Source of the DNA: Nageia nagi
Lineage: Eukaryota; Pinophyta
Length of the DNA stretch: 64,000 nucleotides
Assembly (NCBI GenBank): GCA_050084985.1
Contig: JBITNC010000001.1
Location: forward strand, 135,842,001 to 135,906,000
Reading direction: 5' to 3'
Position numbers and translations under genes: made by a program. A model generated the notes under the pieces. It did no database searches. It worked only from the letters and a program-made list of their open reading frames with translations, and was not told the DNA's origin. This document shows positions 49,012-61,174 of the stretch, piece after piece. Numbering within the stretch: the stretch's first letter is position 1; each line of letters starts with the position of its first letter.

Positions 49012-50358
49012 TCACGGGATAGGGATTCTAGGAGGTTTTTGGGATATACTTTTTCCATATAAATCTTTTCCTTTGTAATCAGGTTGTTTTGTTTGATTTT
49101 GGGTTTGTTCAACCCAACTTTTAATGGAATCTTGCTTTTGTTTATCATATAATTTTTGAAGTTCTAGTTCTTTATCCATTTCCCTTTGTAACAAAATTGC
49201 TATCTCTTTATCCATCGCTTCTTGTTTGTCTAAATAAGGATCTCGATATCTTTGTATTTGACTTCCTTCAGGAGTTTCTGGTTTCAAATTTTTTATTTTT
49301 TGATATTCATCCCACTGTCTTTGTTTTTCTTTCTCCATACGTAGATATTGTTCCCTTCTTATTTTTTCATTCTCTAATTCCTCAAGTTGTAATTCCTGTA
49401 AACGAAGTTGAATCTCATGTTCCTTATGAAGTCTTTTCTTTTCTTGTTCTAGGAATTCATTTCTTTCTTTGTTTACTTGTTCTTGTTCTATGAATTTCCT
49501 TTTATCTCTAAGAAGTTTATCTTCCATTTCTTTTAATTTATTCTCTTGTTCTTGAATTTTAATGAATTCGTTAACTTTTCTATTTTCTTCCTTTAGAAGA
49601 TATTGCATTTCTACGGCCTTTTTAATATCATTAGCATATGTTTCTGTGAATTTTTGACCAGCTTTTGTTTTATATAATCATTGTTATTCTAGTTCTTCAT
49701 AAGAAGGTATCTCTTCTATTTTGAACTTAGATGTCCTATGTAATCCTCCATTTGAAGAATAATATTTCTCCGTTTGCTTCATTGAAGGAGCTCTTTGAGA
49801 TAAATTACTCGTAGGTATTGATACTTCATTTTTTTCTAATTCGAGAGATTTATCAGAAAAAGAAGGTCCCTCTTTTCGAATTAAAGAACTAACCTTTCAA
49901 CCATCTGATAATAGATGAATGAATCTTTCATATTTAACTTTATATGGCTCAGTCTCTGGTACCGCTATGGTTTCGGCCTGAGATTTATCCTCGTCAATTT
50001 CTAAGTTATCATGCCTTTGATTTAGTTTTTCTACATCTCCTAGTAAACTAGAAGACATCTTAGGAATAGCCCTATAATTAGCTAGGCGATGATGAATTTC
50101 AATTAACTCTTCATCTAACACTTGCATTCTAGCCTTGGTAATAGGATCTTCTATACTTTGTCTTTGCACTCTAGATTGATCATAACCCCAATCCCAATCT
50201 TTACTTTCATAACAAACTACCCGTGGATCTGATTCATCTAAAGGAGGTGGCCTCCTAACCAAATACTCTATTAGATCGATATTCTCTAGATCTATTTCTT
50301 GTATTTCAAATGGGTGTTCTCACATTTTCTTAGCGGTCATACTTCTAGTTTGAACCAT
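49012..50358 (-). pseudogene. gag: Gag N-terminal extension with long coiled coil, element A
   Basis: Start ATG complement at 50356-50358 (MVQTRSMTAKK), an early stop after 12 codons, then open 49897-50262 and, after more stops, 49012-49608. The last piece is almost continuous K/E/Q/R/L heptads (for example KLKEMEDKLLRDKRKFIEQE), so a roughly 140-residue coiled coil precedes the gag core. Copy A' is open through the first 160 codons, so the early stop is private to A. Such an extension is uncommon in small gypsy gags. Confidence 0.8.
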
Positions 50359-52260
50359 TTTTTTTTTCGATATTATAAACAAACATCGTAAAAAAGAAAC
50401 TCTATTTTTATCTTTTATATTATGTTTCTGAGAAAACAATTTAATGCACAAACATCCTATATGCAAAGTTACTTTTAACGATGTGATTATCTTTTTTAAC
50501 TTTTTCACATATTTTTAATGTCTGAGTTAAATGAATGATATGAGTTGTTCATTTTTAATCTTTTTAATTTTCCTAGTTTGTTTGACTAGTCAAGTGTTAA
50601 ACAAGGTAGGTTGGGTAATTCTAAGTAATGTTTACAAGTTTCTATGGCTTTTGGCTTGGTTCTAGATGAGCCTCCTTTTTTGACTCCTATCTAAAGGAAA
50701 GTTACCTTGGTCATCACCTCCAAGTGTAACTAGCTCTATGGCTTCAAGTGTGTTATGTTGGTGGGTACAAAGAAGTAAGAATTAACGGTTGGTAGTGACA
50801 TCCAACTCGTTAATGTTCAATTATTCCTTTAAGGCCTTATGAAATGCATTTAAACAAGTAAAATACATTTATGCATACTACCCTCCCAAACATTCATGTC
50901 CATTCACTTATCTTATTTTAATGTGATACAATCAAAAGTTTATTTCAAGTGGACTTTGACCTTAATAAACCCCGTTGTTCTTTTTTAATTATAATGTGAT
51001 TCATTATCCAACCTCTTAATGATGTTCATTAACTCCTTCCAGCTATGGAAGTTTTATATGTGATAAATTTCCTCTTCTTACTAGTCACATATCTCTTCGA
51101 CCTCCAATGGAGTGGTAAGAGCAGACTTAGTAAAAAGCCATTAAGTGTAGATAAATTAATTAAGTGAGGTTCAATTACTCCTCCAAGAGTCACATATCCC
51201 TTCGACCTCCAATGGAGTGGTAAGGGCAGACATCTTTAAGAGTGTTAATGTGAAGTATATTTCCAAATAAAATGTGAATAAATTTTACCTCTTTCACTTA
51301 ACTTATTTCTGATCACTTAGGATCGCTTGAAGCGCAAAAGTGAGAGCATACTTTGTTAAGTGAAAGTACTTAGTGTATTCGGATCCCTCCAATTCATTAA
51401 CCTTTTAATATGATTTACACTACCCAAAACTCGATTTATTTTCCTTAAGTTCATTCCTTTTAATGTGATTCATTTACCCCTTCCAATTGTGGAAGTATTG
51501 TGTAGTAAATTACCTCCTCTTACTAGTCACATATCTCTTCGACCTCCAATGGAGTGGTAAGGGCAAACTTGGTAAGAGGTCATTATGTGTGGATAAATTA
51601 ACCAAATTAATGATAGTGTGAATGTGAAAGGAAATAAGAATTAATTACTCCTTCTTATCAGGTCTATTTTGGTCACCTTAGATCGCACGAAGCGCAAAGG
51701 GAGAGCATAAGTAGATAAGATAAAAAGTATTAATGTGTACGTACCCTTCACCCAAAATATGAAAATAAATACATAACATTTTACATAAAATAAATTAATA
51801 AAAAATATGAATTTAATCTTTTCTACCCGTTCTTATATGCATTCTAGGCAAAGGAATCACATTCAAAAGTATCCTTCCATTTTAACAATATATTATATGT
51901 TTTATTTTATTTTATTTTTAGAAATAACAAAAGGAGACAAAACGACCTGGAATATGAGTCGTCGGTGTTTAAATAGAGATCATTGGTGTTTATTCTGAGT
52001 CACCAACATCCAATTCCAATTGTTGGCATTTATAATGAAATTACCGACATTTAGTCTGGATTACTTTGTAAATTGCTGGCGTTCCTTTTGAGTCACCGAC
52101 GTCCGATTCCAATCGCTGGCATTTCTGCAACAGATTTCCTAAAAAGCACAAAACACAAAATTTAAAGTCAGTATATGGAAAAATTCAAATAAACTAGATA
52201 ACAGAAAGGTAAAATCATTTTTAACATAAATAAAAAACCTCTCTATCAATAACAGAAGGG
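50359..52260 (-). other. Untranslated leader of element A
   Basis: Same repeat layout as in A': cttcgacctccaatggagtgg-type module at 51083-51120, 51188-51226 and 51535-51572; gatcgc..gaagcgc module at 51321-51335 and 51681-51695; CpG-type minirepeat cluster at 51958-52130. The leader probably holds packaging and dimerisation signals, by position only. Confidence 0.7.
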
Positions 52261-52274
52261 CCCTCCTAGCGCCA
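52261..52274 (-). other. Primer binding site of element A, with a deletion
   Basis: Minus strand tggcgctaggaggg, the tRNA-Asn-type site of A' lacking three bases (aga). The deletion must be later than the last transposition or tolerated by the primer. Confidence 0.65.
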
Positions 52275-52277
52275 GAA

Positions 52278-53112
52278 TGTTGCAGTGAAAATAGAGCTGG
52301 AATGTAGAATAACATAAAATGCAATTATTCTTAAATTTTCGATGAACTTCAAATTATGTAAAATAGGTATAAATGTTGTAATTATAAAGTGATATTGATT
52401 TTTAGCTCAAACTACAATTTTCCCTTGGAAGGGACTTTTACAAATGCCATTTACCAAAATGAGGGTATTAAATCTTTGCTTGCTTCTCTCCTTGACATGG
52501 ACAACCTGTAAATCCTACACACATGCAAAAGACAATAACATCAAAGCATATATGTATGACATGTATTAAATTGAAACTAGCATAAAATAATAAAAGGTAT
52601 GAGCTCACAATATTTTGGTAGCATTACCCTACTTCAAAATTGGGTCAAGATCCTCTCTCTATTGCTTTGTATTGGCTTGTATTTATAGATTTTGGGTGAG
52701 ATGTTCCAAGGCTGGTAAGGGGAAGTGAAAAGCCATCGTAGGTCATAACTGACCCCCTCTATCCACATCATCTTGGAAGAATGAAACATTTCAACTTTCT
52801 CTCACTATTTTGGTTTCTTGTTCGGCTGTTACAGAGTCACCGATGATTACTAGGCAGACACCGACAATCATCTCAAAATGTCAATGACTATTTTGGGTCG
52901 CTGGTGACTGGTTTTCAATTTTGTAACAATATTAAAATGACCGCAAAATAGCTAATTTTACCTAAAAAGAGTCATGTGACCACCCATTTTGCATGTACTC
53001 GATGGGAGTTATCCAATAATATGGTTTTTTAAACCTATTTTATATTGTCGCGAAGAGTTATGATTATTTCAATGTTTACTAGTTAAAAAAGGGACATTTT
53101 TAGGTGTCTACA
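52278..53112 (-). repeat. 5' LTR of element A
   Basis: Matches 35952-36799. TATA-like box (minus strand ctataaatac) at 52679-52688, so transcription should start about 25-35 bases further along the minus strand. Confidence 0.95.
52679..52688 (-). promoter_or_regulatory. TATA box of element A
   Basis: ctataaatac on the minus strand, conserved at the same LTR position in A', the A 3' LTR, B and, with changes, E. Confidence 0.6.
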
Positions 53113-53117
53113 ACCTT
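53113..53117. repeat. Target site duplication, right side of element A
   Basis: acctt, identical to 35947-35951. Confidence 0.9.
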
Positions 53118-53419
53118 ATCTAGGAATCATATTGAGATACTAGAGGAAGGGATTCCAAATTTTATATTTTTTATCATTTTAAAAAAAAGTGATTTTAGGT
53201 GGTCATCATCATTAAGGACTAGTCGTCAGTGTTTCATCTCAATCGCTCACATCTAACTTTAAATCACCAGTGTTTAAGGTTATGAATTAAATTAAAATAA
53301 GAAATTAGTTGTCATTTTTCCATTTATCTTTTTCTATTTTCCAGAGCTCTATTAGCATGTACCACTCTCTTCACTATTGATCATCTACTTAGCTACCTCA
53401 TCACTTTCCATGCATCAGC

Positions 53420-55541
53420 ATGCCATTGAGGAGGAGACTAGCTATTCAAATGAGGCCAATCAAGGATGAGGTAGGATTTTCAAATATATATATTTTTAAA
53501 TATTTGCTCAATAATTCATTTTTATATCTCAAATTATAAAACAAAAACTATAGGGATTATTATTTTTATATTTAGTATATTTTCATCTATTTAGAATTTG
53601 CATTTAAGCTTGTTTTTAAGTTTTTTGAATATTTTGATCATGATCATTGGCTAGGGATAAAGGATTTTAGGGTCATTAGCATTTAGCTAGCATACATTGA
53701 TGATTCTACAACTTAATTTCCCAATAACAAACATTCAACCTTTGAGTAATGTTTTTTAACCTAGCTTATTTTACTCTTATTCTAGGTTTGAGATATTTTT
53801 GAGCCTAGGGGTCATTATTCGACCATTCTGTAGGAGGAGCATTCATTTCTTACTTGTATGAACCATACCTTTCTTTGGAGTTTGGGTTTTAGATTTGGAC
53901 CCTATATAGATTGCATTCACTTGGATTACCCTCTCATGGTAGCCTTTCTTGAGTGGTGGAACTTCACCACTTCTACATTACATCTCCTAATAGGGGAGAT
54001 GACTATCATAGTGGAGGATGTCCATTGTGTCTATTGCTTTCCCATTCAAAGCCAACAAATTTAGTACATCATATATAGGATGATGCTAAGCATACTATCT
54101 CCTAATTGTATAGAGAATGTAGAGTTACTAACATCATGTCTAAGATTAGTTTAGGTGGTATTAGGTATTTTCAATATTGGCATGAGGATCACTAGGGGAG
54201 CATCAAGATTTTTTCTTGATGGGTATGATCCAATGCCATGCTTATCTTGACATGGGTAGTGGTTGATTCTCATAGTAATTACTTCCTATCATTGTAGATA
54301 TGATGGAGCATAGCATAATCTTTTCTTGGGTTCCCACTTTATTAGCTTAATGCTACCAAGAGTTATTCTTTTATTCTTTAGGGCACAAGACCTTATTATG
54401 AGTCATGATCTCACTTTAGGCATGGGTTTATGAGGATATTGTTGTTGCATATCCTCATGAACTTCTTATTCCTAGTTTTATGAACAATACCAAGTATCTA
54501 ATAGGAATTATGAGATGGAGGGAGGACTTATATATCTACTCTATTAATGGTGTTTGTAGAGGCTTATATTTTTATCAAGGGATGCTCATCCAGCTTGTAC
54601 CTAATCATGTCAGGTTTCATCCTTATCATTAGTATCCATTATGGGATGAGTTGGAGGCAATCCTTACATGCATAAAATAGGTGAGGGTTATAAGTGGTTG
54701 GGGGAAAGACTTTTTAGAGCATTTGCATTTTGAGTGTGTTAGGTACCAATTTGGTCTGATCCAGAATGTTCCTCTAGAGTCTATAAGCTACTAGAGAGAG
54801 GATACCCTGCTAGTGGAGGGTCTTAAGCCTTTGTTCTATACTAAGCCTAATCCTATAGGGGATGAGGAAATCAAGGAGGAGTTTTATGTTGATGATATTA
54901 GAGTTATAAAGGTTTTTGTTTCCTAGTAGTAGGTTGAGCTAGAGGAGGATAAGGAGGGAGACTAGGATCATCGAGTGTAGTAGCATGTATAATATCTAGG
55001 TGTAGGGCCAAACATAGAGGAGAAGCATGATACAAAGATGGTTCTTGTAGAGGATATTCTAGAGATGGGGGTTCAAGAAGAGAAGGATGTACCTCATGAT
55101 GAGGAAGTTCTAGAGGAGGGACAAGACCCTTAGGTTCATAGTTAGGACTTTATTCTAAGTGAGATCAAGGAGCTCATATTTTTACTTAGGTAATCTCAAT
55201 CCTTACTTGATCAGTTACAATAGGATAATGAGTTCTTGTAAGCATAGCTACAATAGTATGGGCATACAGATAAAGATAGACTCTAATACAGGGTAGATTG
55301 GGATAGACAAAGGCTTGAGAGAGACATGGCCTAGGCCATGGTTTAGTATTTACAACAATAGGAAGGTGTAGAGGGTATTGCAATAAGTATGGAAAGACAC
55401 TCATATACCTTTATTAGATACATATGTATGTATAGGGATAACTACCATGGACTTTTTGATATTTGGCTAGTGGGTGTTCTTGCATATGCTATCAATTGGA
55501 GTATACTATTCTTCCTTCAAGTTATGTTCCTTTGAATATTC
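53420..55541 (+). pseudogene. Antisense plant mobile domain (PMD) gene of element E
   Basis: Exon 1 is 53420-53470 (17 codons, MPLRRRLA...PIKDE), donor gtagga, 315-base intron, acceptor ttctag at 53780-53785, exon 2 from 53786 in the same frame as in A and B. PMD blocks are visible in the open piece 53858-54064 (FGPYIDCIHLDYPLMVAFLEWW, LHLLIGEMTIIVEDVH). Degraded copies of the later blocks follow: PTLLA, YEDIVVAYP at about 54430, HEGT-like. An acidic tail lies at about 54880-55130. Stops are frequent. The tail is interrupted by D. Confidence 0.75.
55537..55541. repeat. Target site duplication, left side of element D
   Basis: tattc, identical to 61586-61590. Confidence 0.9.
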
Positions 55542-55952
55542 TATTAGGATCCCACATCCTAACATTTTAGTGTTAGTATTAGTATTTTATTAAATGTTAA
55601 ACCTATATTGTAAACCATAATATTGCCATTGTAAGGGTGGGGCCCGATTTTATGTTACTATTAGGGTTAGGGTTAGTTTAATATAAATAGATAGAAATGT
55701 GTGGAGAAAGGCATCTTGAACATTATTTTTTACCTTTGGAGTTGTAAGGAGGTAGCCCCCTCAAAGAATATTGTGATTCTATTACGATTCAGTAAAATCC
55801 TATCCTTATCTACTATTTGATGCTATTTTGTGTTCTATTTACCAGTTCATTCTCTATTATTTTCCAATAGATAGTTATCATTTTCCTGTTCAAGTCAATA
55901 TTCATTTCATTTCTATAATATTTCCCTTTTTTATAATTGTAGCATTGTAACA
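55542..55952 (+). repeat. 5' LTR of element D
   Basis: Starts tattagg (TG changed to TA) and ends gtaaca. TATA-like tataaatag at 55682-55690. Terminal hairpin at 55542-55564. Confidence 0.95.
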
Positions 55953-55954
55953 TC

Positions 55955-55966
55955 TAGTATCAGAGC
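55955..55966 (+). other. Primer binding site of element D
   Basis: tagtatcagagc, one mismatch to the tRNA-iMet-type tggtatcagagc, two bases after the LTR. Confidence 0.75.
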
Positions 55967-56747
55967 TCTTTTCTAGGCCATTCTATTGCAAGAAAATAAA
56001 AAAAAAATCTTTTTAGAGGTCTAGGCTAGAAACCTTATATCAAGGGTTTTAAAATATCTAGGAGGATCTATTGTTTTTGGCTATGCACACTTGCCCATAA
56101 AGCTATGTGTGAAGTGAGGTGCAAAAAACTCTACACCAATAACCAAGCCTCAAATAGAACCCTACACAAAATTGGACTCCATGTACAAAAAGGTATAACA
56201 AAGACTATCTAGGCTATAAATGAAAACTAGGTAGGAAGCTATGTTAACCATTTGCAAATTGTAGTGCATCAGCAAGTGCCACTAGAAAGTTACTTATCAT
56301 ATAAGCCATATTTGTAGCCTCTTTCCTTATGAAAGTTGGATAGGAGAGGTTTTTAGACAAGTCTAAAGAGTAGATAATTATTACCCTAGATTCATTCCTT
56401 TACACAAAAAACCTTGATTTGGGAAGTAAAATTTATGACAAGTAGTTTTTTAGAGCTAGTAAAAATAGCAATTTAGAGGTAGCAAAAACTTTAGAGCAAA
56501 ATAACTAAAAATATATTCCATTTCAATAGTTTTTAACAAGAGTAAATAGAACCATAGACATTAAAAAAAAGAAGAGTTCAAAGGTTTAAAAATCATCATC
56601 AAGAGACCTAGCCCATTGTGATCATCTTTTCAAGCTGTCATTTTGATATATTACACCCAAACACTTTTTTGAGCACTTCTAAAAATAGCAATTTCTAAAA
56701 ATAATAGTTTCCAAAAATATCAACTTTAAAAATAAATTTTTTTAGAA
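55967..56747 (+). other. Leader of element D
   Basis: No gene. Corresponds to the region between the primer site and gag of C (25794-26184), but longer here. Confidence 0.5.
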
Positions 56748-57790
56748 ATGGCACCTGAAATAAGATCCTAAACAATAGCACAAGTTGATCCTACCATGAT
56801 GACATTTTAAACTATGATCCAACAAATGGTAAATACACTTACCAGTACATTTAGAGAAAAATTTAATAAATACAGACACAAATACAAACCCTTGATAATA
56901 AATGTGATAGTGTTCAACTAAGTCTCAATCATACTAATAAAGGGTATCATCATCCAGTTCATAGCAATCAGGGTAGTCAGGAAAGCCATAAGGGTATCAT
57001 CATAACTTTTAGAGCCAACAAGGTGGGTTCATTCTTCCCCACATAACCAAATTGGATTTTCTTCGATCTAATGAAGATAATCCCAATGGTTATATTTACA
57101 AATTTGGATAGTATTTCACATTAAGCCAAATCCCAAAAGATTTGAAGGTGTGAATGGCATCTTTTCACTCGGACCATAAGACTCTCCAATGGCACCAGTG
57201 GTACTCCAAAATGCATCCTACTCCTTCATGGGATGAATTCACTTAGCAATTATTGATCTATTTTGGTCCTAATTACTATGAAGACTTCATAGGGGCATTG
57301 ACCAAGTTATGTCAAACTACAATAGTCAAGGAATACCAAAATCAATTTGAGAAATTGGAAAATCACATAGAGGGGTTGGACAATGCATTTTTCACAAGTT
57401 ATTTTATCAATGGCTTAAAGGAAGATATTAAACTTGAGGTCAAAATGTTTAACCCCAAAACTATGATGGATGTTATTGCCTTAACAAAGCTTGCTAAAGA
57501 TAAAGCCAGTGCTCATCATTGAAATGCAAGACCTCCATTCACCAAAACACATAATATTACCCATTCCTCTAATAACATAAGTGCACCACCACTGAATTGC
57601 ATAATGAAAACTAAGAAGTTGACATGGTAATAAATTTAAGAGCATTGAAAGAAAGGCTTGTGCTATAATTGTGATGAGAAATTTAATCATGGTCATCATT
57701 TTACACAATAAAAGTTATATTTTCTTGATGTTGATGCACCTAGTGAGGAGGAATATAAGAGTGCACCTAAAGAGGCTATAGAGGAAATTC
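56748..57790 (+). pseudogene. gag: Gag of element D
   Basis: Start ATG at 56748 (MAPEIRS, then a stop). The capsid part is open at 57253-57522 (YFGPNYYEDFIGALTKL, VKEYQNQFEKLENHIEGL, FINGLKEDIKLEV). A zinc knuckle at about 57658-57700 (CYNCDEKFNHGHHF) has its last C replaced by F. An acidic tail (SEEEYKSAPKEAIEE) leads into protease. Confidence 0.8.
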
Positions 57791-57799
57791 TAGATGAGG

Positions 57800-58210
57800 A
57801 GGCCCCAATTATATCTTACAATGCATTGGTAGGAATTACCACCCCTCACACTATGAAGGTCAAAGGGTTCTTTAAAAAGCACCCTCTCATAATATTTTTG
57901 GATTCGAGAAGTACTCATAATTTCATTGATCCATGAGTGGCTAAGGTTGCTAATAGTTACATTCACCCTATAAATAATTTTGAGGTTATGGTTGGTAATG
58001 GAGGAAAAATAGCATGTAAAGGCACATGTCATAATGTCAAACTTAGCATGGAACACTATATTTTGAAAAGCAACATGTATGCCTTACCACTTAGGGGATG
58101 TGATATAGTTTTAGGGGTATAATGGTTGAGGACTTTGGGCACCATATAGTGGAATTTTGTAGAGCTATGGATGACCCTCATAATAGATGAACAAGAGCAT
58201 ACTCTTAGAG
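57800..58210 (+). pseudogene. Aspartic protease of element D
   Basis: Contains FLDSRSTHNFIDP (DSG changed to DSR, as in C) and open 57937-58122 (NNFEVMVGNGGKIACKGT, LPLRGCDIVLGV). Stops at about 57936 and 58122. Confidence 0.8.
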
Positions 58211-58419
58211 GAATAAAAGGTGGATCTATACAAATTGTGAGCTCACATCACATGGAAAAGATCCTATGAAAATTTGGAAAAGGGATGCTGGCATAGTTAC
58301 TCTTTATCAATCTTCAAATCTAAAATCATAGAGCTTAAGGATCTATAGCCCATCTTAAGTAAGAATTCAAGTACCTTTTAAGGACCAAGGGGCTTACCAC
58401 CTAAATGATCACATGATCA

Positions 58420-59760
58420 TGCTATCTAGTTGGTGTGGGAAAGTCACCCACCAAACATTCATCCTTATCGGTATCCTTGTATATAGAAAAATGAAATTGA
58501 AAAATTAGTTAAGGAACTATTGGATGTAGGAGTAATTTGACATAGCATAAGTCCATACTCTTTTCCAATTATATTGGTTCATAAGAAAGATGGTTCTTGG
58601 CATATGTGTGTGGATTTCAAGGCCCTCAACAAAATTACCATCAAGGACAAATTTTCCATCTTGATCATTGATGAATTATTGGATGAACTGCATGGGGTAA
58701 GATATTTTTCCAAGTTGGACCTATGATCTAGGTATCCACAAATCTCCCTCAAGGAGAAATATATATCAAAAACTACATTTTGTACTCATGAGGGCCATTA
58801 TGAGTTCCTAGTCATGCCTTTTGGCCTCACAAGTGATCCATCCATGTTTCAAAGTTTAATGAATCAAGTGGTTTATCCATGCCTTAAGAAATTTATTTTA
58901 GTTTTCTTTGATGATATCTTGATCTACAATAAGACATGGTAAGAACATATGACACATGTTGACCAAACCTTACAAATCTTGAAGGAACACTAGCTATATG
59001 AAAAAAAAATCAAAATGTTCATTTGACAAGAGGGAAATTGACTACTTAGGCCATGTTATATCTAAAGAGGGAGTTAAGATGGATCCACAAAAGATTACTA
59101 ACATGTAGAATTGGTCTATTCCTACAACTTTGAAAAGTATCTAAGGATTCTTGGGGTTGATAGGCTATTATAAGAAATTTATGAAGGATTATGGCAAGAT
59201 TACAGCACCTTCAACCATGTTGTTGAAAAAGAACACATTCTAATGGTCCCCTCAAGCTGAGGTAGCTTTCCTTAAGCTCAAGGAGGTGATGTGTACCACC
59301 TTGGTATTAGCAATGCTAGATTTTACTAAAACATTTATGATAAAAAGTGATGCTTGTGGAGTAGGAATTGAAGTAGTATTAATGTAGGAAGGGAGTCCCT
59401 TGGCACTCACTATTAGAGCACTCTATATAAACAATTTGGGTAAATCCACTTATAAAAAAGAAATGCTTGCCATCATTCATGTAGTTCAACATTGGAGACC
59501 ATATCACCATTTCATCATCCTCATTGATCATCATAGTTTGAAATTTTTCTTTAAGCAATGCATTTCTATGCTTGAGCAACAAAAATGGGTAACCAAACTA
59601 CTAGGGTATGATTACGAGATAGTATACCATAAAGGTAAGGAGAATGTGGTTATCGATGCTTTGTCTAGAAAATTTGAAGATCAAGTAGCACTACAAGCTC
59701 TTTCATCTCTTATTCCTCAATGGTTGGATAAAATTAAACAAAAGTGAGCAAAGGATAGTT
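58420..59760 (+). pseudogene. Reverse transcriptase and RNase H of element D
   Basis: Broken frames give the family blocks; the polymerase box is FFDD at 58904-58915, intact in contrast to C. RNase H is open at 59400-59747 (KSTYKKEMLAIIHVVQHW, LIDHHSLKFF, NVVIDALSRK). Stops and frameshifts are frequent in the reverse transcriptase part. Confidence 0.8.
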
Positions 59761-59869
59761 CCACCCAAGAATTGCTAAAATAGATCACTCAAGACCCCAT
59801 GAGTAAACCACACCATACATGACATGATGGTATTTTGAGATTCAAAGGTTGAATTTTGTTACCATCTCC

Positions 59870-60900
59870 TTCAAAATGTAAATCAGAAATACTTACCAAA
59901 TTGCATTCCACACCTACATCAAGGCATGAAGGATTTTTGAAAACTTATAAGTGAGTGGCATAGTCATTCTATTGGATAGGTATAAAATTAGATATCAATT
60001 AGTTTATGGTAGCTTGTGATGTGTGTTAATGACAAAAGGGTGGGATAGTGGGTACTCTAGGACTCCTTACACCTCTTCCCATACCTACCTATACATGGAC
60101 CAAAATCTCAATGGATTTCATTTAAGGCCTTTCCAAATCTCATGGTAAATTAGTTATTCTAGTGGTGCTTGATTGATTATCCAAATATGCTCATTTTGGT
60201 TCATTGGATCATCCCTACAAGGTAGTGATAGTGGCACAATTATTCTTGGATACAATTTTCAAGCTACATGCATGTTAGAGATGATTGTCAATGATCATGA
60301 TCCCACTTTTACAAGTCATTTTTAGTAAGAGCTTTTTAAATTGCAAGGTACCCAACAAAGTATGAGTTCAGCATATCACCCATAAATTGATGGTTAGAAA
60401 AAAATTATCAACAAATGCTTAGAAACATATTTACATTATTTTACTTCAGCACAACCTATGAATTGTGTATAATGGCTTCCCTTGGCTAAATGGTTGTATA
60501 ATACATCTTATCATTCTACCAACAAGATAACCCCTTATGAAGTAGTGTATGGTCAAGCTCCACTAATAATCATATTATATGTTGCAAGTACTAGTAAAGT
60601 TTAGGTAGTGGACTCAACTTTAGTTACTCGATATGATATTCTTTGTTTGCTCAAAAATAACCTTTAGATAGCCCAACACCATATGAAACAATAGGCTGAT
60701 CAACAACATGTGGAAAGAGAGTTCTAGGTAGATGACATGGTCTTTTTGAGGCTACAACCTTATCCCTAGAAATCCTTAAAAATAAAAGGCCCTCAAAAAT
60801 TGACCACAAATTTTTATGGTTCTTATAGGGTATTATAGTGCATTGGCCTAGTTGCATACAAATTAGAGCTTCTTGCTTCTTCCAAGATTCACCCAGTGTT
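59870..60900 (+). pseudogene. int: Integrase of element D
   Basis: Recognisable as LGLLTPLPIPTYTW, ISMDFI, LSKSHGKLVILVVLD, LSKYAHFGSLDHPYKV between about 60050 and 60225. Broken catalytic-core remains (HITHKLMV and the like) follow to about 60560. Many stops. Confidence 0.7.
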
Positions 60901-60964
60901 TCATGTCTCTTACCTCAAGAAAGTGGTTGTATTAGAGGTTCTAGTTTAGACATAATTACCTAAG

Positions 60965-61125
60965 TTAGTAGAGGATGGATCAGTGGTAATGGTACCTAAG
61001 GTAGTTCTATATCAATGCTCATGATAGCTTCATAATTACTCCGTCACAAAAATCCTTATGCAGTGGCAAGGCATGGCACCAGAAGATGCAACATGGGAAA
61101 TCCTTCATCAGTTGTAGCAATAGTT
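60965..61125 (+). pseudogene. Chromodomain of element D
   Basis: Broken translation ends with VPKVVL, VTKILMQWQGMAPEDATWE, the typical last strand and helix of a retroelement chromodomain at the integrase C-terminus. It marks D (and C) as chromoviruses. Confidence 0.75.
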
Positions 61126-61157
61126 TCCACACTTCAAGATTTGAGGATGAAGCTTCA

Positions 61158-61174
61158 TCCCAAGAGGGGTGGCA
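61158..61174 (+). other. Polypurine tract of element D
   Basis: tcccaagaggggtggca directly before the 3' LTR, identical to that of C. Confidence 0.85.

Larger units (their letters stand above)
35952..53112 (-). mobile_element. Complete 17.2 kb Tat-lineage retrotransposon A
   Basis: Bounded by LTRs of 848 and 835 bases with a perfect five-base target duplication. On the minus strand: 5' LTR, primer site, 1.9 kb leader, gag, protease, reverse transcriptase with RNase H, second RNase H, integrase, small extra frame; then about 5 kb containing the twin hairpin and a tandem repeat; then a PMD gene on the opposite strand, polypurine tract and 3' LTR. All Tat-defining domains are present but carry frameshifts and stops, so it could move only with proteins from another copy. 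It sits inside the older relative E. Confidence 0.95.
53118..55541 (-). mobile_element. Element E, continuation between A and D
   Basis: Holds the antisense PMD pseudogene of E. It is cut at 55541 by element D, in the part that aligns with about 39600 of A. Confidence 0.7.
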
